Part shown: positions 1 through 6,579 of the stretch, one piece after another
Position numbering within the stretch: position 1 is the stretch's first letter
How the letters are laid out: every line of letters begins with the position of its first letter
DNA from: Candidatus Hydrogenedentota bacterium
GTDB lineage: Bacteria > Hydrogenedentota > Hydrogenedentia > Hydrogenedentales > SLHB01
DNA: 22,529 nt
Assembly (NCBI GenBank): GCA_016934125.1
Contig: JAFGTL010000408.1
Coordinates: 1-22,529, forward strand
Direction of reading: 5' to 3'
The notes under the pieces: generated by a model
The model's input: the letters and a program-made list of their open reading frames with translations, nothing else
Database searches by the model: none
Told to the model about the DNA's origin: nothing
Made by a program: the position numbers and the translations under genes

Positions 1-426
1 CGGCGCGTCGAGGCTGAACAGGTGTTCGTAGTGCCGCAGCGGCAGCACGTCCGCATCGAGCACGACCACCCTGTCGTAGCGGAGCCCGAGGTCGCCATCT
101 CCGCCGAGCCGGAGCGCGTTCAGCCGTGTGAACCAGAACGGCCGATCCTGCCGCTCCTGGCGCCGCTTGTGGGGCACGTAGATGGTGTCCACCTCGATCA
201 CGTGATCGAACACGATCTCGAGCGCCCGGCGCGCCTCCGCCGTGATCTCCTCCGTGATCATGCACACGAGATCCGCCCGCACCTGCTGTTTGCGCAGCGC
301 GTGGCCCGCCATGAGCGCCCCCGACAGGTAGCTGTCGTTCCGCATCAGGAACGTCACAAAGGCGAAGCGATGCGAGCCGTCGGCCCGTTTCAGCCGCGTT
401 GGCGATGGATACTCTGGATTGGCCAC
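1..426 (-). CDS. GT8 family glycosyltransferase, glycogenin-like (C-terminus cut by window edge)
   Basis: This reading frame has 142 codons and is still open at base 1, so only the N-terminal part is present. It starts at GTG 426 (MANPEYPSPT), just after an in-frame TGA and behind a GGGAG ribosome site. Residues 22-35 (AFVTFLMRNDSYLS) form the first beta strand and nucleotide-sugar region of GT8 enzymes. Residues 119-127 (RVVVLDADV) hold the DxD metal and nucleotide-sugar site at Asp124 and Asp126, followed by a proline-leucine continuation typical of glycogenin-like transferases. The expected role is transfer of a sugar from a UDP- or GDP-sugar to an acceptor in the cytoplasm. It begins 17 bases after the stop of the sialidase-like gene, so both probably share a transcript. 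Donor and acceptor cannot be read from the sequence. Confidence 0.87.
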   Translation of the reverse strand, partial: MANPEYPSPTRLKRADGSHRFAFVTFLMRNDSYLSGALMAGHALRKQQVRADLVCMITEEITAEARRALEIVFDHVIEVDTIYVPHKRRQERQDRPFWFTRLNALRLGGDGDLGLRYDRVVVLDADVLPLRHYEHLFSLDAP

Positions 427-443
427 AACGCTCCCTCAGTCGC

Positions 444-1763
444 CTACATCTTGTCGCCCAGTTCCGGATCGCCGCCGTTCCCGTGCGCACGCGGCGCGCC
501 GGCCGCGCGGGCGGAATGCGCGGCCACCGAGCCCGGTGCCGGCAGAATATCGATCCCGCCCGCATCGTCGTGGACGCGCACCCGCAGGCCCCACAGCGCC
601 TCGGTGCGCGCGTCGCCCGGCCGGTGCCCGCCCGTGTGGATGTACACGAGGTAGACGGTGCCGTCAGCCAGAATCATGGGGTGGCAGTAGCCGTACACGC
701 TCGGATCCACGGCGTAGCCGTAGCGTTCCCCGGGCCCGTGCCAGGTGCGGCCTCCGTCCGGGCTGAGCAGCACGCGGATTCCGCCCTTCTGATACGAGCC
801 GTGAAACCAGGCCAGCACGCCGTTCGGCAGATAGACGAGGTGCGGATCGAACACGTCCCATCCCGTGCTGCCGGAATGCGTCCACGTCTCCCCGCCGTCG
901 TCCGACCAGCACAGATCGCCCTCCCGGCGGATCGCCATCACGAGCCGGCCGTCCGGGAGTTGCGCTACCGTCGGCTCGTTGAGTTCGTGATCGCGTTTCA
1001 CGATGGATGCGAGCTCGAAGCTCGCGCCCCGATCGGACGAACGCATCACGCCGATCGTCGAGTGCGGGTGGGCCTCGTCGAACCGGCCCTCGGCCACCCA
1101 GATCAACGTGCGGCGCGCGAGTTGGATCAACGGCCCGTTACCAAATCCGCGCGGGCCGGGTGCATCGAGGGGATTGCGGGGCTCGTCCCACGTCTCGCCA
1201 CCGTCATGGGAGAGCATGTACTTCGCGCTGGCCTCGCGTGGAAACCGGAACGCGAAAAACGTGCACACGAGATCGCCGTTGTCGAGTTCGACAATCGTCG
1301 GATGCCGATCGTCGCCCTCCGTGTCCACAAGCGTCGCCGGCGCCGACCACGTGAGGCCTTCGTCATCGGAGTACATGATGTGGCACCGCCCGCCCCGCGG
1401 CGCGCGGACATCCGGCAGCCCCAGTTTGTGCCACGCCTCGAACTGGGCCCGGCTCTCGGGATCCTCCCGGATCTCCTCCGTCCACGGCGCGGTAGCGTGC
1501 CACGCGCCCGACGTGAACGTCACGATCCAGCGGCCCGACGCAAGCCGTGCCACCCCCGGCCACCCGACGAAGCCGTTATACCCCTCGTACTCCTCGGGCT
1601 GGTTCTTCCACGGGCCGACGATCATGCTCCGGCATGCCCGGTAGCGGTTCGCCTCCGGCTCCTCGCCCATGACTTCAAAACTCACCTCTGCGCCCATCGC
1701 CACCTCCGAAACCGCCACGATGGCGAGCCCAATCGCCAACGCCCGCGTTGCCGTCCGCCCCAT
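444..1763 (-). CDS. Secreted sialidase-like Asp-box (BNR repeat) protein
   Basis: A 439-residue exported protein. I start at ATG 1763 because it gives a clean signal peptide (MGRTATRALAIGLAIVAV, cleavage near AMGA) and has a purine-rich GGAGGAGGG upstream; a longer frame to 1835 adds only low-complexity Gly/Arg. Five Asp boxes (S-x-D-x-G-x-T-W type) lie near residues 132, 185, 242, 287 and 334, the signature of a six-bladed sialidase-type propeller. Phrases such as HPTIVELDNGDL and EPTVAQLPDGRL are the strand patterns of bacterial sialidase-family (GH33-like) and related BNR glycosidases. It probably cleaves or binds a glycan outside the cytoplasm. The last 30 residues are Ala/Gly/His-rich and probably disordered. 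Whether the sugar is sialic acid cannot be said, because the arginine triad was not verified. Upstream neighbour is a divergent ManD-like gene; downstream is a GT8 transferase. Confidence 0.85.
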   Translation of the reverse strand: MGRTATRALAIGLAIVAVSEVAMGAEVSFEVMGEEPEANRYRACRSMIVGPWKNQPEEYEGYNGFVGWPGVARLASGRWIVTFTSGAWHATAPWTEEIREDPESRAQFEAWHKLGLPDVRAPRGGRCHIMYSDDEGLTWSAPATLVDTEGDDRHPTIVELDNGDLVCTFFAFRFPREASAKYMLSHDGGETWDEPRNPLDAPGPRGFGNGPLIQLARRTLIWVAEGRFDEAHPHSTIGVMRSSDRGASFELASIVKRDHELNEPTVAQLPDGRLVMAIRREGDLCWSDDGGETWTHSGSTGWDVFDPHLVYLPNGVLAWFHGSYQKGGIRVLLSPDGGRTWHGPGERYGYAVDPSVYGYCHPMILADGTVYLVYIHTGGHRPGDARTEALWGLRVRVHDDAGGIDILPAPGSVAAHSARAAGAPRAHGNGGDPELGDKM

Positions 1764-1837
1764 GTTGCGCCGCCCTCCTCCTCTGCCGCCGGCGAGGCCC
1801 GCCGCGTGCCGGCCCGCCTCCGATGATTGCGCCACGC

Positions 1838-1843
1838 ATCATA
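1838..1843 (-). promoter_or_regulatory. Possible -10 box of the sialidase-like gene
   Basis: On the minus strand this reads TATGAT, five of six matches to the sigma70 -10 consensus, and would give a leader of about 67 bases before ATG 1763. No convincing -35 lies 16-18 bases upstream, so this is weak. The same hexamer occurs at two better-supported promoters in this window (7275-7280 and 7323-7328). Confidence 0.2.
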
Positions 1844-1974
1844 CACGCAACCCGCCCTCGGACACGAACGGGCATTGACTTTCGGGGAAGCGATGGGACA
1901 GGCTCGTGTCCGGCCTGCCCGGACGAAGCCCGGGCAATGAAGACGGACACGCGAACACTCGTGGAGGATCTCCC

Positions 1975-3168
1975 GTGAAGATCGCCAGCGTACGAACCAT
2001 CCTCACCGCCCCCGCCGGCATTCCCCTCGTCGTCGTCAAAGTCGAAACCTCGGAACCGGGACTCTACGGCCTCGGGTGTGGCACATTCACCCAACGCGCC
2101 ACGGCCGTGCGCACCGCGGTAGACGATTACCTCGCCCCCTTGCTCGCCGGCCGCGATCCCGGGCGCATCGAGGATACCTGGCACACCTGCATGCACAACG
2201 CCTACTGGCGCAACGGCCCGGTGCTGAACAACGCGCTCTCGGGTGTCGATATGGCCCTCTGGGACATCAAAGGTAAGCGGGCGGGCATGCCCGTGTACGA
2301 GCTGCTGGGCGGCAAGTGCCGCGAAGCCGCTGCGGTGTACCGCCACGCCGACGGCCGCGATCCGGAGGAAGTCACTGATCGCGCCCGCGCGTTCCAGGAG
2401 GAGGGCTATACTCACATCCGCTGCCAGCTCGGCGGCTACGGCGGCATCGGCCGCTCGCCCCGCCGGCCCGACAACGCGCTGCCCGGCGCCTATTTCGATC
2501 CGGACGTGTATGCCCAGACCGTCCCGGCCATGTTCGAGCACGTCCGCAACGCCCTCGGCTTCGACGTGCACCTGCTCCACGACGTCCACGAGCGCCTTCA
2601 GCCCATCGAGGCCGTCCGGTTCGCCAAGGCCCTCGAACCCTACCGCCTCTTCTTCCTCGAAGATCTGCTCGCGCCCGAAGACATCGAGTGGTTCCGCCAC
2701 ATCCGGGCCCACGCCGCCGTGCCCATCGCCATGGGCGAGTTGTTCAACAACCCCGTCGAGTGGAAGCCCCTGATTGCCAACCAACTCATCGACTTCATCC
2801 GCGTCCACATCAGCCAGATCGGCGGCATCAGCCCGGCCCGGAAGCTTGCCGCGCTCTGCGAGGCCTTCGGCGTCCGCACGGCGTGGCACGGCCCCGGCGA
2901 CGTGGCCCCCGTCGGCCATGCGGCCAACCTCCACCTCGATCTGGCCTGCCAGAACTTCGGCATCCAGGAGTTCGCCGGATTCAACGACGCCTTGCGCGAG
3001 GTCTTCCCCGGATGCCCCGAGGTGCGGAACGGATACCTGTATCCGAATGCGAATCCCGGCCTCGGCATCGACATCGACGAGGCCCTCGCGGCCCGCTATC
3101 CCGTCGAGCCCAAGGCCATCGAGTGGACGCAGACGCGCCTGCCGGACGGCACGCCCGTCCGGCCGTGA
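1975..3168 (+). CDS. ManD/RspA-type mannonate dehydratase-like enolase superfamily protein
   Basis: A 397-residue member of the enolase superfamily. The start is GTG 1975, seven bases after GGAGG at 1963-1967; extending to 1906 adds residues with no family character. The capping domain (about 1-110) is followed by the barrel with metal ligands Asp203 and His205 in HDVHERL, Glu229 in FFLED and Glu255 in MGELFNN, then His305 in AWHGPGD and Glu332 in IQEF. The stretches around GYTHIRCQLGGYGG and the C-terminal YPNANPGLGIDIDE are hallmarks of the D-mannonate dehydratase (ManD, formerly RspA) group, which dehydrates sugar acids such as D-mannonate to 2-keto-3-deoxy sugars. Pro307 follows His305-Gly306; as I recall, ManD proteins with Pro there have low or no mannonate activity. 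The substrate may therefore differ. It is divergent from the sialidase-like gene, consistent with sugar catabolism, and ends five bases from the convergent phosphatase-fold gene. Confidence 0.88.
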   Translation: MKIASVRTILTAPAGIPLVVVKVETSEPGLYGLGCGTFTQRATAVRTAVDDYLAPLLAGRDPGRIEDTWHTCMHNAYWRNGPVLNNALSGVDMALWDIKGKRAGMPVYELLGGKCREAAAVYRHADGRDPEEVTDRARAFQEEGYTHIRCQLGGYGGIGRSPRRPDNALPGAYFDPDVYAQTVPAMFEHVRNALGFDVHLLHDVHERLQPIEAVRFAKALEPYRLFFLEDLLAPEDIEWFRHIRAHAAVPIAMGELFNNPVEWKPLIANQLIDFIRVHISQIGGISPARKLAALCEAFGVRTAWHGPGDVAPVGHAANLHLDLACQNFGIQEFAGFNDALREVFPGCPEVRNGYLYPNANPGLGIDIDEALAARYPVEPKAIEWTQTRLPDGTPVRP

Positions 3169-3173
3169 TCGGG

Positions 3174-4004
3174 CTAGTCCGTGAACGCGTAGCGGACGAG
3201 CACCGGGTGGTGATCGGACGGATTCCGCCCATCCCGCTCGTACACCACCGTCTCGCAGTATTCCGGCGTCACGCCACCCCGGGACAGCACCCAGTCGATC
3301 CGCTTCTCACTCTCCGGATCGATCGGCTTGAACGCGTGCCACGTCTGGACGGGCCCGAGCCGCTCCGGCGCCGCGAGCCAGGCGTCCGCCAGGCCTCCAT
3401 CCGTCAACACCTGCCAAGGCTCGCTGTTGCCGCCGAAATCGTTGAAGTCGCCCGTCACGATCACCGGCAGTTCGGCCGGCACGGCCGCGATCCGGGACAG
3501 GAGGAGGCGGGCCGATTCGGCGCGGGCCTCCGCGCTCGCATGGTCGAAATGGGTGTTGAAGAGGTAGAAGAAGCGCCGCGACGGGTAATGGTAGAAGCGG
3601 GCCCAGGTGGTGATGCGGACGCAGCCGCTGTTCCACGATGTCGAACCCGGCACGTCGGGCGTCTCCGACAACCAGAAGTTCCCCGTTTCGATAGGGGCGA
3701 GGATCGCCTTCCTGTAGAAGATCGCCGCGCTTTCGCCGGAGCCGTCGGCCTCCCGGGGCAGGCCGAACCGCCCATACTCGGGCAGGGCCGCATCGAGGAA
3801 CTCGGCCTGAAACTCGAGGCACTCCTGAACGCCGATGATATCGGGCGCGCGCTCTTCGAGCATGGCGGCGAGCATCTCGCACCGGTTGGGCCAGGCGTTT
3901 GGCCCGTCGTTCGCTTTGCCGTAGCGCAGGTTGAACGACATCACGTGAAGCGCATCGGCCTCGGCGGCCGCAGTCAATGCAACACCACAAACCAGAGCGA
4001 GCAT
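3174..4004 (-). CDS. Exported endonuclease/exonuclease/phosphatase family protein
   Basis: A 276-residue protein of the EEP fold. ATG 4004 is chosen because GGAGG lies six bases upstream and the protein then opens with a short hydrophobic stretch (MLALVCGVALTAAAEADA) that looks like a signal peptide. EEP motifs are complete and in order: Asn25 in SFNLRYG, Glu61 in GVQE, His152 in NTHFDH, Asp176 and Asn178 in TGDFND, Asp237 in KRIDWVL, and Asp264-His265 in SDHHPV. These make a magnesium-dependent phosphoesterase. Substrates in this family range from nucleic acids to inositol phosphates and sphingolipids, and nothing here decides between them; export argues against chromosomal DNA repair. It lies 37 bases downstream of the CHAD gene on the same strand, so it may be the last gene of the HD-kinase-CHAD unit, or simply be adjacent. 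It is convergent with the ManD-like gene, leaving no room for a terminator. Confidence 0.88.
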   Translation of the reverse strand: MLALVCGVALTAAAEADALHVMSFNLRYGKANDGPNAWPNRCEMLAAMLEERAPDIIGVQECLEFQAEFLDAALPEYGRFGLPREADGSGESAAIFYRKAILAPIETGNFWLSETPDVPGSTSWNSGCVRITTWARFYHYPSRRFFYLFNTHFDHASAEARAESARLLLSRIAAVPAELPVIVTGDFNDFGGNSEPWQVLTDGGLADAWLAAPERLGPVQTWHAFKPIDPESEKRIDWVLSRGGVTPEYCETVVYERDGRNPSDHHPVLVRYAFTD

Positions 4005-4041
4005 GCAATTCCTCCATTTCCATTTTCGCCCGAAGGCGGGA

Positions 4042-4959
4042 TCACTTCGCGGCAGAACGCGTTCTGCAGCAGGGCGTCGTCGGGTGGGCGAAGCAGGCGT
4101 ATGCCTGTTTCTCATTCGCCGGGGCGAAGAACGCATCCGCCCCGCCGACGTACAACGTCAACTCCCCCTCGATCTCCCGTTCCAGGGCCTCCCGCAGCGC
4201 CGGAAATCCGGCCGCCGCCGGCGCCGGCGCCTCGTAGGACGCCGCCACGACGTGGTTGCGCAAAACGCGCAGATCGTTCCAGTCGCCGAGCACCTGCTGC
4301 AGTTCCTTGCAGCGGGCGATGAACCGGCCCATGTCCGCCCCGTAAAGGCCCGCGAACGTCTCGCACGCATACCGCAGCTTCTTGAACTGGATGCGGATGC
4401 CGTGGAGCGATTCCTCGGATGCCGCGTTCCGCCACGCCCGATCCGCCTCGCGCAACCGGCGGTAGCGGTTCCGGAGGGCCTTGGCCGCGTCATCCAGGTA
4501 ACATCGTTTCGTTCGCTTCATGCCCTCGAACAGCGCCATCAGTAATTCGTCGAAGGCCGGCCCGCCGGCCAGCGCCACCGCCTGCGCGATCGACGCGCTC
4601 TCCGCCTTGCGCGCGGCCGCCAGCCAACGCACCGCGGATGTCGCCGCCGACCGCGGCGCGCCCCGGAGCCGGTTCCGGCGCCCTTCGAGGAGCCCGAGGC
4701 ATACGTCGAGTTCGCGCGCCTTGCCCAGGGCGCGGGTGATCCGCTGGACATGGCGCTGGTAGTTATCGTAGGCGGGCCGCTCGAAGAGGCGGCGATGGGC
4801 CGTGAGCACGGCGCGTATCCGGCGCGACGCGACACGCAGATCGTGGATCCCGTCGGGGTCTTCGCTCCGGCACGGCTCGATCTCGCGCCGGAGGGCGCGC
4901 ACTTTGGCCTTCAATACCCGCGACGCGGTTTCGGTGGCAAGCGTACAAGGCTTCGGCAC
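4042..4959 (-). CDS. CHAD domain protein (predicted polyphosphate binding)
   Basis: A 305-residue, strongly basic, all-helical protein that is essentially one CHAD domain (conserved histidine alpha-helical domain). The start is GTG 4957-4959 with GGGGAG nine bases upstream. The two pseudo-symmetric halves each carry the family motif: residues 39-49 HDLRVASRRIR and residues 186-196 HGIRIQFKKLR, giving His39, Arg42, Arg46, Arg47, Arg49 and His186, Arg189, Lys193, Lys194, Arg196. A further conserved segment, QQVLGDWNDL, is at 221-230. Characterised CHAD domains bind inorganic polyphosphate through this basic groove and can localise to polyphosphate granules. No triphosphate tunnel (CYTH) domain is fused here, unlike many family members. 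It begins 14 bases after the degenerate kinase gene stops, so co-transcription is very likely. Binding to polyphosphate is inferred from the family, not shown. Confidence 0.9.
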   Translation of the reverse strand: MPKPCTLATETASRVLKAKVRALRREIEPCRSEDPDGIHDLRVASRRIRAVLTAHRRLFERPAYDNYQRHVQRITRALGKARELDVCLGLLEGRRNRLRGAPRSAATSAVRWLAAARKAESASIAQAVALAGGPAFDELLMALFEGMKRTKRCYLDDAAKALRNRYRRLREADRAWRNAASEESLHGIRIQFKKLRYACETFAGLYGADMGRFIARCKELQQVLGDWNDLRVLRNHVVAASYEAPAPAAAGFPALREALEREIEGELTLYVGGADAFFAPANEKQAYACFAHPTTPCCRTRSAAK

Positions 4960-4973
4960 AACGGGCTCCCCGG

Positions 4974-5717
4974 CTACTCCGCAATGCCCTCGACGATGGG
5001 CTCACTCACGTCGGCGTCCTCAAGCTCCGTCTCCTTGACGTCCAGCAGGGCGCGCACCTTCTTCCGGAGCCGGCGCTGCACCGCCGCAACGCTGCCGTGG
5101 GCGCTCACCCGGGTGAGATCGAATTCCTTCACCATCTTGCTGAATTGGCGCAGCATCCGCTTCTGATACAGAATGAAGCTGTCATACAGGTTGTCGGCCA
5201 GGTTGAGATCCATGCCGCATTCCCAGAACCCGAGCTTCTGCGCCTTCAACGCCCGTTCCGCCAATACGTCGATATCCACCGCCAGATACATGGCCAGATG
5301 CGGCACCAGCGCGAATCCGTATGCCTTGCGAAGCCACGCCGGATTCACGCCCCGCACCGCGTACCGCGCGAAGATCGTGTACACATAGCGATCCGACAAC
5401 ACGATGAATCCGCTCTCGAGGGCCGGCAGGATCTGCCGCTCCAGCCGATCGGCCATGTCCGTCGCGTAAAACAGCGACAGCGTCCGACGGCCGATCTGGT
5501 TGCCCCGTTTGGCCCGCGACAGCCCGTCCTCGGCCAGTTCCGAGCGGCACAGCGACGTCGTCACCACCCCGTAACCGAGCCGTTCCAGCCAGTCCTGCAG
5601 CAGCCGGATCTGCGTGCTCCGCCCGACACAGTCGGGCCCTTCGAGCACGATCAGGCGGCCCTGGAGCGTCGAGTCCAACAGCGACGGGATTCCATGTCCA
5701 AGGAATTGGGCTTTCAC
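4974..5717 (-). CDS. Thymidylate-kinase-like protein with degenerate P-loop
   Basis: A 247-residue paralogue of the gene immediately upstream. It starts at GTG 5717, overlapping the previous stop in a four-base GTGA with GGGAGG inside the upstream gene, which implies translational coupling. The Walker A region is GPDCVGRST at residues 27-35, so Arg33 stands where the catalytic Lys should be. The DRY motif (SDRYVYTIFAR, Asp109) is kept. The lid segment ERALKAQKLGFW lacks the arginines seen in the sister protein. Both share a distinctive GMDLxL stretch (here 158-163) followed by DSFxxxQxR. The C-terminal 20 residues are acidic. Thymidylate kinases phosphorylate dTMP; with the Lys lost, this protein may be a regulatory or dimer partner of the upstream kinase rather than a catalyst, though a few P-loop enzymes tolerate Arg. 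It is followed 14 bases later by the CHAD gene. Confidence 0.85.
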   Translation of the reverse strand: MKAQFLGHGIPSLLDSTLQGRLIVLEGPDCVGRSTQIRLLQDWLERLGYGVVTTSLCRSELAEDGLSRAKRGNQIGRRTLSLFYATDMADRLERQILPALESGFIVLSDRYVYTIFARYAVRGVNPAWLRKAYGFALVPHLAMYLAVDIDVLAERALKAQKLGFWECGMDLNLADNLYDSFILYQKRMLRQFSKMVKEFDLTRVSAHGSVAAVQRRLRKKVRALLDVKETELEDADVSEPIVEGIAE

Positions 5718-6409
5718 TTGTCCTTCCTCCCTGCCGGATGCATGCTCTTCTCCTTGATCTGCTCTGTCACGATCCGCCGGATCCGGCGCTGTTGTCGCTC
5801 AATGGGATGATCGCCCCGCACCACCACCAGCCCGTACTCGTCGACGAGCCCCTCGTATTGCTCGATGATGCGCGTCTGGAACTTCATGAAACTGTCCGCC
5901 GGATCGCGGCTCAGCCCCAGATCCATGCCCGCCTCGTAAAACTTCAGCGTCGGCCGCCCGCGGAAGATCCGCTGCATCGCCACCTCGAGCGGCACCGAGA
6001 AGTAAAAGGCAATATCCGGGCGCACCGCGAAGCTGTACAAATCGCGCACCCACCGCGGATCCACGCCCCGCGTCACGTCCCGCGCGAACGCCGTGTACAC
6101 GTAGCGATCCGCCAGCACGATCATGCCCGCCTGCAGCGGCGGCACAATCGTCTGCTCGAGCCGATCCGAGAAGTCCGTGCAATGGATGAGTGAGAACGTC
6201 GAGGGCGTCAGAATCTCGCGTTTCTTGCCGAGTTTGGTGGTGCGTTTCACCAGTTTCGACGAGTTCCACTCGGTGAAGAACACGTCGTATCCCTCCTGGA
6301 TCAGCCAGGATCGCATGAGATCGAGCTGCGTGCTCTTCCCCGATCCGTCCACGCCCTCCACGACGATCAGCATCCCCGGATAATCGTGCGGCTTGTGAAG
6401 TCCCGCCAT
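5714..6409 (-). CDS. Thymidylate-kinase-like P-loop nucleotide kinase
   Basis: A 231-residue kinase of the dTMP kinase family. ATG 6409 has GGAGG six bases upstream; the frame runs on far beyond but that part is antisense to other sequence and has no family character. Walker A is intact (EGVDGSGKST, Lys25), DRYVYTAFAR at 101-110 matches the DR(Y/H) motif, and the lid around QRIFRGRP (146-153) carries arginines. A GMDLGL stretch at 161-166 followed by DSFMKFQTR is shared with the downstream paralogue and is not something I recognise from housekeeping Tmk proteins. Length is in the normal range for Tmk. Being paired with a degenerate paralogue and set beside CHAD and Ppx-like HD genes, it may use a substrate other than dTMP, or serve a polyphosphate-linked role; a simple second tmk cannot be excluded. 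It overlaps the next gene by four bases. Confidence 0.87.
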   Translation of the reverse strand: MAGLHKPHDYPGMLIVVEGVDGSGKSTQLDLMRSWLIQEGYDVFFTEWNSSKLVKRTTKLGKKREILTPSTFSLIHCTDFSDRLEQTIVPPLQAGMIVLADRYVYTAFARDVTRGVDPRWVRDLYSFAVRPDIAFYFSVPLEVAMQRIFRGRPTLKFYEAGMDLGLSRDPADSFMKFQTRIIEQYEGLVDEYGLVVVRGDHPIERQQRRIRRIVTEQIKEKSMHPAGRKDK

Positions 6410-6450
6410 CGTATGCCTCCTGCGTTCAACCACAGAACCGACACCGCATG

Positions 6451-6567
6451 CCGCCGGGGCAGCCCGCCCCTGCGGCCGGGCATTCCCGCCCGGATCAACC
6501 AGCCTAGCACTCAAAGCGCTCCCGCGCAACTCCTTCCTGCGTCCCCAAGTCGTCTCGTGGCTTGGGG
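6451..6567 (-). promoter_or_regulatory. Structured intergenic leader between HD and kinase genes (three inverted repeats)
   Basis: The 170-base gap between the HD gene and the kinase gene holds three inverted repeats. In minus-strand order they are: CTTGGGG/CCCCAAG (6561-6567 with 6543-6549, seven pairs, loop 11); CCGGGC/GCCCGG (6476-6493, six pairs, loop 6); and a 4+5 pair stem with one mismatch at 6451-6475, loop 5. None is followed by a T-run on the minus strand, so they are not classic intrinsic terminators. They could set RNA stability or limit read-through between the two genes. Function is inferred only. Confidence 0.35.
6501..6529 (-). promoter_or_regulatory. Weak internal promoter candidate before the kinase gene
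   Basis: On the minus strand TTGCGC (6529-6524), a 17-base spacer and TAGGCT (6506-6501) preceded by TGC form an extended -10 arrangement. Each hexamer matches only three of six consensus bases, so the support is the spacing and the TGn element. It would let the kinase-kinase-CHAD genes be transcribed without the HD gene. Confidence 0.25.
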
Positions 6568-6579
6568 CGCCGCCCTTCG

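Noticed and set aside
399..1826. Plus-strand frame opposite the sialidase-like gene.
   Set aside because: The minus strand carries five Asp boxes and a signal peptide; the plus-strand product shows no family pattern.
1875..1904. TTGACT at 1875-1880 as a -35 for the ManD-like gene.
   Set aside because: No acceptable -10 lies 16-18 bases downstream (best is CAGGCT); the promoter remains unidentified.
1908..1936. Short GC-rich inverted repeats (GTCCG/CGGAC and GCCCGG/CCGGGC) upstream of the ManD-like gene.
   Set aside because: Five- and six-base arms that overlap each other are expected by chance in sequence this rich in G and C.
4027..4038. Small UUCG-loop hairpin (CGCC-TTCG-GGCG on the minus strand) between the CHAD stop and the phosphatase-fold ribosome site.
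   Set aside because: Only four base pairs and no T-run, so it is not supported as a terminator or regulator.
2688..4322. Plus-strand frame covering the end of the ManD-like gene and the phosphatase-fold gene.
   Set aside because: It overlaps two well-supported genes and its product is Arg/Pro filler.
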